The notes under the pieces were generated by a model. That model did no database searches. It was not told the origin of the DNA and saw nothing but the letters and a program-made list of their open reading frames with translations. DNA of 64,000 nt, from positions 496,001 through 560,000 of the forward strand of contig JAPEIS010000017.1 of the NCBI GenBank assembly GCA_029531795.1, in the 5' to 3' direction. Numbering within the stretch: the first letter of the stretch is position 1; each line of letters starts with the position of its first letter. Origin of the DNA: Sclerotinia nivalis (Eukaryota; Ascomycota; Leotiomycetes; Helotiales; Sclerotiniaceae). Shown here one piece after another: positions 35,124 through 47,594 of the stretch. The position numbers and the translations under genes were made by a program.

Positions 35124-38100
35124 CTACCAATCGTCTTCATCTTCTCTTTTAGCGTTCCCTTGCATCGCGCTTTGTCTCGCTCGTAAGGCTTCCGCTAGAC
35201 CACCAGCTAAGCTTGGAGTTGGAGTGCTTCGGCCACTGTTATTACCACTTCCATTACTAGAGATACTCATTCCAGAATCGCGTGGCGCTGGCGGAGGAGC
35301 TGGTTTCCTACCCGCTGCTGGGCGTTTGGCCGGCGGTGCAGGAGGGGTAGGTTTGGAGCGAATAGCAGCACCGTTTGTACCATTCATCTTCGGAGGTCCA
35401 GGGGCCGGTGGTGTTGGACGTGTGGCGACAGGAGGAGGAGGTGGTGGTGGTGTCACTTCCTCGAGGTAAGCAGTAGGTGCCCAACCTTGACCACGGACGT
35501 TTTTGGTAAGCCACCAGCCTGTTCATGGTTAGTATGATCGTACTTATCATGCAATCTTTAAAATAAGCTTACCATTTGTTTCCTTTTGAAGAACAGTCAC
35601 TATCTCACCCTGCTTCAAGGAAAATTCATTAGCACTCTGTCCAGCGAACTCGTAGAGAACGCGGTACTGAGGTTCCTTCGATACTGGAGCTGGAGGAGGA
35701 GCTGGAGGAGCCGGTGGTGGAGGAGGTGGTACAGCTCTAGTAGATTGTGTCGATTGTACTGAAGTATTCCTTGTGTGCACTGGAATAGAGGCTGCGATAG
35801 GGTTGGCGGCAGGTACAGGTCTTGCTGCAGCAGGTGCAGGAATTGGCTTGGGAGTTGATCGATTTCCGTTCGTCAATTTTGATGGTCGTCCTCCTGGTCC
35901 TCCGGGCTTGATGAGACGACCTGAAGTGAATGGTTTTGCCGCGACAGGCTTGCCTTTCGGCAGGGGCTTTGATCGAGAATTGGGTGGCTCGCCTGCTTGG
36001 GTGTGGATAGTAGCACTCTTGTAGTGATCTTGAGGCTGTTGAGAGTCTTTCACCACCTTGATCAACTGCATCTTATTAGGTTTCTTGGCATATTCAATCG
36101 AATCTCCTATTTTCAGATTGAACCCGCCCCCAGGCATTGTTCCTTGCATATGCGTAAAAAGTTCGGTTTTAAATACGCAAGTCAGGAGTGGATCAGCTTC
36201 CTGTGGTGAGCCTACGCCTAAGGAAAACCAATCATCACGGCATGTCGATATGCTGACAAATTTGATAGCTCCAAGGGGAATTGCTTTCTCCACAGCAATT
36301 TGAACCTGCTTATTGACAAGCTGCTGACTGACGATGTAGAACTTCGTCCGCGTCATTATGAAGATACGGGGGCTTAGCTTACTTGATCGGCCGAATTTTG
36401 TCTCAAGAATCTCACCACGGCAGGAGAAAAGGGTGACTTCGCTGGCTGGCAAATTAATCGACCCACGAATTTTTGATCCAGGGCCTGTCGTTGCTGTAAT
36501 TCCAAGGTAATCACCCATGAAACGTCTCGATCCCAGGAGACTGTATCTTCTTCTCTCTTTACGTCCTTGTAAGATTTGGTGTCCTTTTTCTCTCAACTCC
36601 AAAAACTCCTTGCCTTCTCTCTTCTTTCTGAACATCTTCTGAATTCGAGTGGCAGCTTCGATTCGAATTTGTAAGAATGCCCTCCACACACGTTGAATAC
36701 GAGCGGCCATGTTATGCCAGTAACGATCTCGCATATGTTCTAGGGCGAACAAGGTTTCAGGGGCTTTGATAAATGCCTTGGTCACACCCATTTGATATTC
36801 TTCAACGGGTATATTGGTATCTTTCAATATTTGCATGGCTCCAGTTTTGGAATCTCCTGTCCATATGTAGTCGCCAGCATAAGAAGTTTTCGGGGAGAGT
36901 AAGTAAAATCGTTCAACGAACTTGTCAAATGTTTGACGGTATGCAAATCCGGCACGACGAATACGAACGTTCTCTTGAAGACCAAGATACTTAACTTGAT
37001 GCAGGACGTTCTTCTCATTGTACTCAGTCGGTGATTTGTTCTCATTGGGCTTGACTGTGCGGATGTATGATGGGGTTGCCTTCATCAATGTTGCCACTAG
37101 TTCATTCGCGGAGGCCTTGATTTTGTCACCGGCAGATGGAGGCTGTTTTCTATTATCCTGATCGACTTGATGAGGGAACAATTCATGAATGAAATGATTT
37201 TTACTTTGTCCAAATAAGTTAAGCAAGCCCTTGAGGAGTTGATCCTTGTTCTTGTCTGTAATTCCATCAACAGTGTAGCTCACATCACCTGCATAATGCT
37301 TGATGATAAAGTTGCCTTGACGAGGGGTAAGATGAGGATTTGACATTCCACTAATTGCTTGCATAAAGGTGCGGTCACATGCAGCTGGATCAGCATGAGC
37401 TGTCTTGGTTGCATCTTTCATAGCGGAAAATACACCCGGAGGTCGAATAGCTTCGATCAAATCACAAACAATTTTGTTGTCAAAGTATTTGATCGGCGTC
37501 CATTGAATCTGCTCCCGGGCATATTCTTCTTGCTCGGTTTTCAGAGTCAACTGAATGAAGATTTGTTGCAACTTCTCATTGACGTAGTTGATGCACAACT
37601 GCTCGAAACTGTTTTGGTCGAAGATCTCGAAACCATAGATATCGAGAATACCTATCGAGTTCGATGTCGCTGCCCGAGCAGTAAGAGATTTGTTGACACG
37701 CTCGACAATCCAATCAAAGAGGTTGTTATATATCGCTTTGGCGAGAGCGTCCCTTGTAGCCATTGCCTGAGGGACATTCGCAGGTGACTCGATGACTTCC
37801 CCATTTCGAGGAGTAAGAATTCTAATAGTGATGGCTTGAATAACATGGGCTGCATCAACATCCAGAAGGTAGGCTAAGAAGTCAACAACTGATTGATCAA
37901 CGACTGCAGCATATCCATCATCACCTTCGCGGAATTGAATGTTCCCTGTCCACAGGATAGCAGCCAGCATGCGAAATATCTCGTCCTGTTCAGCTTGCGA
38001 CAAACCTATAACCTTCATGGCCTTCAAAGTATCCTGGTATTCGGCGAGATCATCGATCCCATCAACATCGAAGCAACCGGCTTTACTTGTGTACAGATAC

Positions 38101-39121
38101 TGCGACGGCTGTTGGATTCCATAACTTTCCCTGTATGTTTGTGAGGCCCCTTTTGTAAATTGGTAGAAAATATGGAAATTTCGCTCGTCCTTGATTTGAG
38201 TGACTACTCTTGTCTTCTCCAGAAGATAATTTGTTATATCCGCGCCCACCGGCTCTCCTTGCGCATTGAATTGCAGTTGGAGGTATTTGCCGAAACGAGA
38301 GGAGTTATTGTTTCGTAGTGTTTTCGCATTACCAAAAGACTCCAGCAAAGGATTTGTCGCCAAAACCATATCTTTGATTTCTTGAATCGATGAGTTGCTG
38401 CCTCCAGAAACATTGGCTATATATTGCATGATTCGCTTTGCCGCCTCGGTCTTTCCCGCTCCAGATTCTCCTGAAATGATAACACATTGATTATCTTTGT
38501 ATGCATTCATATTATAGTAGGCAGATTCGGCAACAGCGAAGACATGAGGTGGCATCTTAAATAGCTGTTAGAAATGCAGGTATTTAATGTGTGAAATTGG
38601 TTTTAACTGACCTCCAATCGATTCTTGCCTTTGTAACTTTCCAAGACCGCATCTGTGTAAATTCCCACTGTGAAGTATTAGAGGTGCCTGTAGCTCGAAA
38701 TATGCACCTTGTACTTACAATCTCGAAAAGGATTGACAGAGACAAGCACATGGCCAATGTATGTCTACACAAAACTGTCAGTACCTGACCTTCTCGGAGA
38801 CCTTCCCGTCCATGTGTTCGCCTGGCGCAAGGAGGTAGACCATACATAAATTTCCCTATTCTCAAATCTCTTCTTAAGATTTTCATTGATTGCTTCATTC
38901 GAGACCTTGCTGATCAAAGTAAGATCCGACACACCAACTTCCTTCTTCTTGGTTGTATCGAACTGGGCTTTCTGGATATTCGGCTTTCCCGCCGGTGCAC
39001 TCTCTGCGGCAGAGGCATTTTTATCAGCCTTCGGACGACGACTGATACCCTAGTTCAATAACTATTGTTAGTTATGCCAACTTCTGTAGGAAGTAAGAAA
39101 GCCTTTGTTGTTCCATACCAT
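35124..39121 (-). CDS. myo1: Class I myosin with SH3 and acidic tail
   Basis: Model: complement(join(35124..35518, 35573..38555, 38612..38667, 38719..38764, 38846..39049, 39119..39121)), 1228 residues. The first coding exon is the ATG alone. Motor domain: P-loop GESGAGKT at 132-139, [10 protein letters not shown] (switch I), DIYGFEIF (switch II). One or two IQ motifs follow ([26 protein letters not shown]), then the membrane-binding TH1 domain, a Pro/Ala-rich TH2 region, one SH3 domain ([17 protein letters not shown], crossing the last intron) and a central-acidic end KREDEDDW that in fungi activates Arp2/3. It drives actin patches, endocytosis and polarised hyphal growth. At the TEDS position, 16 residues before DALAK, residue 356 reads Glu rather than Ser. 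Confidence 0.95.
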
Positions 39122-42100
39122 CTTGAAGTTGGCCCGATGCCTGGTTGTCAACCCCCCTTACTGGCGCAAAGCTCGGCGCAATAATAGCAGTTCTCAAGGA
39201 GTGAAGTGAAGTTTAACACAATGAATGTAAAAGAAACTGCATGCAAGAACCTGTCATAAAAGAATCGAAATCACAGATTCAAAACACGAATTTTGGCAGT
39301 TGGTGTATGTTCAAGAGTCAATAATTCCTTAGAAACCGTCACTGGTAGATAGATGATCGGCTTCGCTACGAAACGCCGTTCCAATCAACAAGCGCTAATT
39401 CTCAACGGTAAAGTCCAAGGCTTTAAAGTTTCTAAATTGGTGGACTCAGCCTTCTTGACACGCATTCTTTTCTTTTCTTTCTGCCGCATTGAAGGCTTAC
39501 GCATTCGAAGCATGAACAAAGACTTTGCATTTGTGTCGTGAAGCTTCATTATTTTACCAATCTCAGGTTATACATGTCATCATGCTGTGATGGAGCACAT
39601 CTGGATGACATTGGTTAAATCGATCTGATCCACTCCTTGAGAACCTACCTATTGCTACCAGTATTGACAACTTCAAAATGATTAATGAATCACCAAAAAA
39701 TAAACTTCCATACTCTAAGCCAAATGTCTATTTTCATGATACCACAAAAGTTCTTTACTCCGAGTCCCTACTACTGTCTTTGTAATTGAATTGTTCCATA
39801 CGCACAAAACCCCTTTTGCTACTTTGGTTGGATTAAAGCTCCAGGCACTCTGCATTGCTATCCCTAATTTCTCATTTGCTCCCTTGTTTTAAACCAACTG
39901 ACAAACTCTCTATACTATGTAGCGGCGAATGGATCAAGCATACACAAGTGTTCTTTGCTTTGAAGATTGGGGTTCTACCTCTCCGGGAGTTGATCAAATT
40001 CTTGGGAACGGAATCCACTCGCATTTCCTAATCATGCAAGCGTTGTATAGTTTTCGCCTATAATCTATTATTCTCACTCATGACATATTTTTGGCATGAA
40101 CGATGGATATCGATAGATGATTCGCTCAACAACAATAGCCACCATATTGTCTTGAAATGATGATGCTCTAGAAGAAGAATTGGAGATGCTCTAGAAGGCG
40201 TAGATATGTTTCTACACTCAGGCCAAATATGACTCTAAACTCATGGAGTCATAAGTTCGTCGATACATAGGAGTGGCTGTAAAGCATAGAATTCTTCGGA
40301 TAACGATTGGAGTGTATGCATTATTGTTTATGGCGAAAGTGCATATCTAGCGATGTTCGGTCTCTTCTAGCGACAATGATATGTTTGGCACTGTCGAACT
40401 TACAGCCGTTCCATACATAACGATCACTGGTTGAAGGCACTCCTGTTGTTTTCTAGACGCTCTTACCGACATGATGTGTCTATGAACTTTCGCCGACAAC
40501 GAGAAATTTGGAGGAAGAAGATTTGGATTCACCTCAGGTCTCGAATCCGCATCGATACACAGAATTTCTGTTTGCATATCTTTTTTCCACACTATATGCA
40601 CCGTTCGCTGGGGAAACAAGATATTCACCCTTCAAGTCATGGTTGAATAAGTCATAGGGAATACACTCTTACAAACGGCCTTTAGATGGACGTGCATTCG
40701 CTGACAAAAACCTCATTCTAAACCAGTTCTGAAACAACACGATCTGCCATCTCCAACCTCTAAAGTAGTGAAATAATTTCGCAAGCTCCGATTATCTGTA
40801 CGGATTCACACTCGAGTTAGTACGTCCATCGGTGAAGCGTTTGGATTCGCAACCTGGAGTTTTCGAGCTCCTGCACCAGTTAAGCACTGCTCATGAGGCA
40901 CATAATACATTTGCGACGCTGGCCTCCAGCTTGAAACCGGAATGTCATGTGAATACAGCATTAACAAAATGGGGGTTCGGCATTTTTGGGTCCTCTAGAA
41001 AGTTCGGACGGAAACCGCTCAATACCTAATCACATATTATATTAAATACTTGACACCAGCATGCATAATCTTACATTTAGGATTGAATCGTATTTCTAAC
41101 TGCGATAACATAAAATAGACTTCGCCATGGTCAGATATTGGTCCAGCCCCCAAATATGGATCCAACGCCTGCCAACTCGGAACCCAACATTTAGCTCCAA
41201 CTAAGCTCCAACTAACTAGATATGACAGCTTCGCACGACGGTACTCCATTACAACGAAGTTTCATGATGATTCAATTGATTGAGGCGAAGATTACTTATC
41301 ATAAAGGCAAATGGTTACGAGGTCGACGAACAGCATCGTACCTCTGCACGCAAACCCTGCAGGTGGTCCAAGAATTACAATGTCACCATAGAAATCAAAT
41401 TCTATAGTCCGTTCGTTCTTCATATCAATCCGTATACTTACTAAATATCCAAAAATGGTTATACCTTGCCATCCACCTTATCTTCAAACAGGGGAGAAAA
41501 TCTTCAATACAGCAAAAGTTCGACGTTCAAGAGACTCTACTGGCCATAAATGGAATCATGGGACAGTGGAGCCATATGAGCTATTATAGTAAAAGCCCAG
41601 GGAGAGGCCTTCTGTGGAACGAGGTACCAGATGGATTGATGCAAAGTCGTGCATAAGTGCTACTTCTATCAATAATTTTGCCCAATCAAATAAGATTTTC
41701 AAGCGCCTGGGGTAGTTTGATACCCTGTTATTTAGACACGGGGTTGCAGCCATTCCTAATATAGAAAACCTCGACTTTCCCAAGATTGATTCTCTATCTC
41801 TTTCATGAATTCTATTCACTCGGCATCTAACATCTAAATTCTCATATCTAATCATTTGCAGGACAGCGACAAAATCACTCAACCATATTGAAAGTTAGAT
41901 TCATTTCCTTTCATATCTCTTGATTTTTCAATAAGGAGTGTGGTGGACAAATTCACCCCCCCTGTTCAAACGTCTACTCCGTAGATAAGATCGGACATTT
42001 GCAACAACATTCGTCTCAATTCATTATTAGCAAAGTTTTACAAGTTTAATTAAGCATCTCCAACATCCTTTAACCTCACGAAACCATAAACTGCTTCCGA

Positions 42101-42792
42101 TTATCCAAATATTGGATAAATCTGATACCGCCTTCTTCCTTGCGAAACGCACTGTTACATCCGATCTACTCCTACTTGATCAAAAAGCTCGGATGGCATT
42201 TCTGAAAGGACGGTAATCTTCGTCTCTATCAACGGGATATCTCCCTGAAAATTATATTGTTTAGGGAATAGAAAGGAAAATCAGATATTATTGTACACCC
42301 GTACTGGGATTCGTTTAGGAAAACCTGCCATCCGAATTTTTAGCTTGACCTCCGCAACAAACGGGTGTGCGAGCGTTGGTTTCGGCTCCAAGAGAGTTCT
42401 TCTCTGCATATTTCATCATCGAAAGTATCAAGTAATTAGTGTGGCTCACCGATCGAACAACCTTTATTATTCAGGACTCGCCCACATACCCTAGCTTTTC
42501 ATCTGCACCTCTTTCCTCAGCGTTATTGAAGAACAAGACTTTCCCCGTCAAACTTCCCACACAAGCTTTCCAAGCTGTTTGGCTGCTAGCTCAGGTCGTT
42601 CTTTTCTTTTGATGAACATTCATTTTTTACACATTCTTTTCAAATAGTACAACATTTAATACTTTTACGTGAGGTCGGAAACTTTGGTTGATTCTCTCAG
42701 TCACACAAACGGTCAACGATCTCACTCAATTATCTTCATCGATCTTGTCGCTGGACGACCCTTAATATTTGGGATATTTGGGTATAGAAAAG
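39122..42792. other. Long divergent intergenic region (myosin I / NoxA)
   Basis: About 3.67 kb with start codons at both ends. Short frames at 40347-40628, 41037-41249, 41556-41882 and 42291-42494 show no domain, no splice continuation and no codon bias. I see no RNA gene. It may hold long regulatory regions and leaders. Confidence 0.5.
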
Positions 42793-44714
42793 ATGGGGCT
42801 TCTACAATTTTTGAAGGGACAGCTTCGGGGAACGAAGTTGCTGTTTAATTTCCTCTTCCACGGCTTTCACATTGGTCTATTTGCTTTGGGATGGTGAGTA
42901 GGCTCTTTACCTATCCGTCTTTCATCCACTAATAAGTCATACAGGTGGAAGCAAGCTAGTGATCCCAGACTAGCCGCTTTGAATACCCTCACATTCTCAG
43001 TATGGATATCAAGAGGTGCTGGTCTAGCGTTATCCGTCGATGTTGCAATGATCTTATTACCTATGTGTCGCAACATCTTGAGATATGTTAGACCGAAGAT
43101 CAAGTTCCTACCACTGGATGAATCTCAATGGTTTCATCGACAGGTAGCATACTCATTGTTATTCTGGACAATATTTCACGTAGCTGCTCACTATGTCAAG
43201 TAAGTATTACGTCATTACACTACCTTTTGGGCGCTAACATTCTCACAGTTTCTTCAATGTTGAAAAGACACAAATTAGGCCGGTGAGCGCAATCCAGATT
43301 CACTATACCGAAGCTGGTGGTATTACTGGTCATATTATGCTGCTATGCATGATGTTGATGTATACGACTGCTCATGCTAAGATTAGACAACAATCTTTCG
43401 AGACATTTTGGTACACGCATCATTTATTTATTCCATTTTTACTTGCAATGTATACTCATGCTACTGGATGCTTCGTCCGTGATACCGCGGAACCCTTCTC
43501 CCCATTTGATGGCAAGAACTTCTGGGGACATTGCTTAGGATATGAAGGATGGCGTTGGGAACTTTGGGGTGGCGGGCTTTACTTTCTTGAGCGTGTGTAT
43601 CGTGAAATCCGAAGCAGAAAAGAAACTCAAATTGTTCGAGTCGTTCGTCATCCATATGGTATGGTTCCTTTTTCCTATCATTATCAATCGAGTACTAAAA
43701 CTCCATAGATGCCATGGAAATTCAATTCCGAAAGCCATCGATGAAGTACAAGGCAGGCCAATGGCTTTTCCTCAATGTTCCATCCGTTTCCCGCGAACAA
43801 TGGCATCCATTTACCATAACATCATGCCCATTTGACCCCTACATTTCAATCCACATCCGTCAAGTTGGTGATTTCACCCGCACTCTCGGAGACGCCCTCG
43901 GAGCCGGAGCCGCCCAAGCCAAACTCTACGATGGTGTAGATCCGAACGGTATGTACGAAGTAGCACTCGAAAACGGCCAAAAAATGCCCGACATCCGCAT
44001 CGACGGTCCCTACGGTGCACCCGCCGAAGACGTCTTTGAAAACGAAGTCGCGGTTCTCATCGGTACTGGTATCGGTGTAACACCATGGGCATCCATCCTT
44101 AAAAACATCTGGCATCTTCGTCACGGAACCAATCCTCCGGAACGTCTTCGTCGCGTGGAATTCATCTGGGTCTGTAAAGACACGACTTCTTTCGAATGGT
44201 TCCAAGTACTCCTCTCATCCCTCGAGGCGCAATCCCAAGAGGCGGCTGCACAACAGGGTGGTGATAGTCAGGAATTCCTACGCATTCATACTTACTTAAC
44301 TCAAAAATTGGATATCGACACGGCGCAAAATATCGTGTTGAACAGTGTAGGAGCCGATGTCGACCCCTTGACCGAACTTAAATCCCGAACCAATTTCGGA
44401 AGACCAGATTTCTTAAAGTTGTTTGAAGGCATGAGAGATGGAATAATGGATAAGACTTATTTATCGGGATTGGAGGGTGATTTTAAAACTAACATTGGAG
44501 TTTACTTTTGTGGTATGTTTATCTTGTTCTTTTCCCCTATCACATTACACTAGTCTCCTTCCCTTTGCCACCCATCCTCGCTTGCAGAGGTATCTAGATA
44601 GATATTAATATAGAAAAAATAGGACCAAACGTAGCGGCGCGCTCCATCAAAAAAGCATGCAAACAAGCCACGACTCGCGATGTCAATTTCTCGTTTTGGA
44701 AAGAACATTTCTAG
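42793..44714 (+). CDS. noxA: NADPH oxidase A (gp91phox-like)
   Basis: Model: join(42793..42893, 42945..43199, 43249..43658, 43709..44512, 44623..44714), 553 residues, the usual size for fungal NoxA. Six membrane helices bind two hemes through His98/His112 in the third helix and His176/His189 in the fifth, with the 14- and 13-residue spacings of gp91phox. The FAD site is HPFTITS, the NADPH loop GTGIGVTPW, and the final exon supplies GPNVAARSIKKAC and ends in FWKEHF, as in all Nox enzymes. There is no Ca2+-binding EF-hand, so it is not NoxC. It makes superoxide across membranes and with NoxR and Rac controls hyphal fusion, sclerotia and infection structures in related fungi. Confidence 0.95.
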
Positions 44715-45379
44715 ATGTAGGAGGCTAGATTCGTGATTGCTGAACATTGGAAGTGAGTTGGCTTGATGATTGGGGGATGGGAGGGAGCAGAAGTGTGGGG
44801 GTTTGGAATATTATACGGTAGGATAGGATATTTTACTATATATTTATTTGAGGGATGGATGGATGGATAAATATACAGACAGCGAATTGAATTGAATTGA
44901 ATTGAATGGTGAGCGCTATAAATGACAGCCAGGATAGATATAATTGAGATTCTTGATTTTTGCGCCTAGTGGTGATATGATATGATATGAGGAGATGAGG
45001 ATTTTGTGTGCATGTAATCTTATGAGAGATGTTTCATTCGATGTAAGGTGCGGTCAGGTCAGGTGAAGTGAGACGATTGACATGTTCGTATGTAGTTTGT
45101 CTTTGTTGCATACCTAGTATTGATGCGAACTATCTATTCGTCTACTCCTCTACTCGTCTACTCATCCTCTAAGTTGACACAATTACTATTTAGGATATAT
45201 AATAATGAGTCATTAATTGTAAATTATCCGCACTATTTATATAAGTATTACTACATAGCTCCATATGCGATCGGGTATTCAATTTAAAATATCCATCTGT
45301 ATACACTGCACTCAGTTCCAAAACGCATCTCCCACACAATCATCCACATGCAACAAGCAACTATCTCCTTTTTCCTCCC
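44715..45379. other. Convergent intergenic region
   Basis: About 665 bases between the 3' ends of noxA and the quinone reductase. Contains GAATT x4 near 44884 and ATGATATG repeats near 44970. Confidence 0.5.
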
Positions 45380-46592
45380 CTAAATCTTACTCCTCCCCGC
45401 CTTTTCCTTCTGATCCACTTTAACAACCACCTTTCCCCAAGTTCCCCTGCTTCCCAAACTCTCCAATGCCCGCGGAACATCCTCCAATCCCAGAAACTCC
45501 CTATCCTTAAAAACCGTTCCTTTGAACTTGCCCTCTTTAATCAACTCAAAAATTCCTTCCCAAACCTCCTTAATTTTCTCCGGTTCATTCTGCACATAAG
45601 CTCCCCAATGTAATCCCACAATACTGATATTTTTCAACAACAGCTTATTCATTGCCACCTTCTCAATATTTCCCGCCGCAAATCCTATTACGAGGAGTCG
45701 TCCATTCCATCGTATGCATTTTGTAGATTTATCGATTAATCCTACGGGATCGAACACAATGTCTACACCTCTATTATCTGGAGTCATTTTTTTCACTTTA
45801 TCGGGCCAGGAGGCATCTGTGTAATCGATAACATGATCTGCGCCAAATTCGCGGGCTACTTCAAGTTTGCGCTGTGTTCCGGCTGTAGCTATGACAGTTG
45901 CGCCGAACGCTTTGGCGATTTGAACGGCGGCGAGACCTACTCCACCGGCTGCTGCATGGACGAGGACATAGTCGCCGGATTTAATGTTGGCGCGAGTTAC
46001 TAGGGCGCTGTAAGAGGTGGGTGCTGTGACAAAAAGACCGGCGGCTTCGAAGAAGGACCAGGATTCTGGTACGGGATAGAGGGAGGCTTCTTGGGCGCAA
46101 ACGAGGGTTGCGTAGCCGCCTTGAGAGGCTCCGAATACGCGGTCTCCTGGTTTGAATCGGGGTGAGGTGGAGGATTTAGGGGTGGAGAGGACGACTCCGC
46201 TGAATTCTGAACCGGATATCCCTGGATACGGGTGGTTAGTAGATGGTCATGATGCTTTTGAGATATGGGATTGGAAAAGATTTGTAGTGCGACACGAGCG
46301 GACTGGTTGGCAAATAAAGAAAACTGCTTACAAGGTAAAGGAGGCTGATGCTGATATTTTCCTCGAATTTGAAGGAGATCAAAGAAATTGGTAGCAGTTG
46401 CATGGATTTCGATTAAATATTGATCAGGATTTGGCACTGGATCTGGTAGATCTGTGACTTTGAGATCTTGAGGTCCCTATAATGCGTGAGGGTATGTTAG
46501 GACATTGATACATACATGTGGAAGGGAAGAGGAGCTCCGGAGCTCTCTCTAAAGCTTACTTTGACATATTCTTTGATTTGAATTCCTCGCAT
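45380..46592 (-). CDS. NADPH:quinone reductase (zeta-crystallin-like MDR)
   Basis: Model: complement(join(45380..46221, 46332..46476, 46560..46592)), 339 residues. The first exon encodes only MRGIQIKEYVK. Splicing joins HQPPLPW to ISGSEFSGVV, the substrate/GroES domain of quinone oxidoreductases. The cofactor loop is VHAAAGGVGLAAVQIAKAFG, followed by EFGADHVIDYTD and the FDPVG loop; no catalytic zinc ligands. It reduces quinones or enones using NADPH. Intron 2 is 110 nt, longer than most here. The C terminus GTWGKVVVKVDQ is typical. Distinct from the MDR gene at 16347. Confidence 0.9.
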
Positions 46593-47594
46593 ATTGTGGA
46601 TTGATTTGAATATATATGAGATCAATTGAAAAGAATTAACTTGTTTGATTGATTGAATGAATGCAACAGAGGGAAATGTTTGAGAGGGGAGTGGTATGGA
46701 GAGACTGAAGAACCCCGGATTCTTTAGACGAGGGGACCGAGCCGAGGTTCAAATATCCTGTCTAGTTGTTGAAATTTACCTACCTTAGAAGATGGACTGT
46801 CAAATGAATGATGAGGAAAGGTTGAAGAGATATTCTGTATGTGTATCTATGTATCATCTACAAACAAATGCAATGCTATGCTATGCCCATGTAAAGGTTG
46901 TAGTTTGGATATTCCATACTTCTTGAAGTTCTACAGTGTTCGTATGTTTTGTATGTTTTGTTATCTTATACTTTCCACTTGATGAACTAATACATACTCC
47001 AGTTCCGCTCTGGGTGCCCCTAACCTACAATGCTGTGCCCCTAAAAAGAAAGTTAAGTCTTTAACTAGGTAGGTAATCAGAAGGCAAAAGACTTCAAAGG
47101 AAGGTACCAACTAAGGCAGGTACCGGTAGTCAAACAACATAGGTGTGAACTTTATACTAGGTAAGAAGGATTCGATTGCAGTAGGTACCTAGGTCATAAC
47201 CCGACAAAGAAAAAGCAAACCATTTGTTAATATCTAAATTTCCTCGTGTTATTTTTTTCTTCAATAATAAAATATTCAATCCCTTTTCTTGGGTCTCTTT
47301 CCTTACCTCCTCCCTCCTTTCGAGATTTAGTGGCAAGAGTAAGAGTAAGAGCAAGAGCAAGAGCAAGCAAAAGCATTCTCGAATCATCAAACGTCATCTG
47401 AGCCCCAAGCCGAGCCCCTCAACCTCAATATTTGCTTATGATAGATATGATTACCTATCTAGTATCTACCTAATCAAACCACCTTCACAATCAACACAAC
47501 ATAACAAAAACCCAATTACACATACCTCTTTCAAATATTTACCCCCAACAAGCCATTGAAACAATATACTCATATATTTTTCAAATCTATTAAG
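46593..47594. other. Divergent intergenic region (quinone reductase / dsk2)
   Basis: About 1.0 kb between start codons. A purine-rich GTAAGA/GCAAGA hexamer run lies at about 47336-47372 in the probable leader of dsk2. No gene seen. Confidence 0.5.

Noticed and set aside
40347..42494. Several 65-108-codon frames in the myosin/NoxA gap
   Set aside because: Scattered on both strands, no motif, no conserved splice partners.
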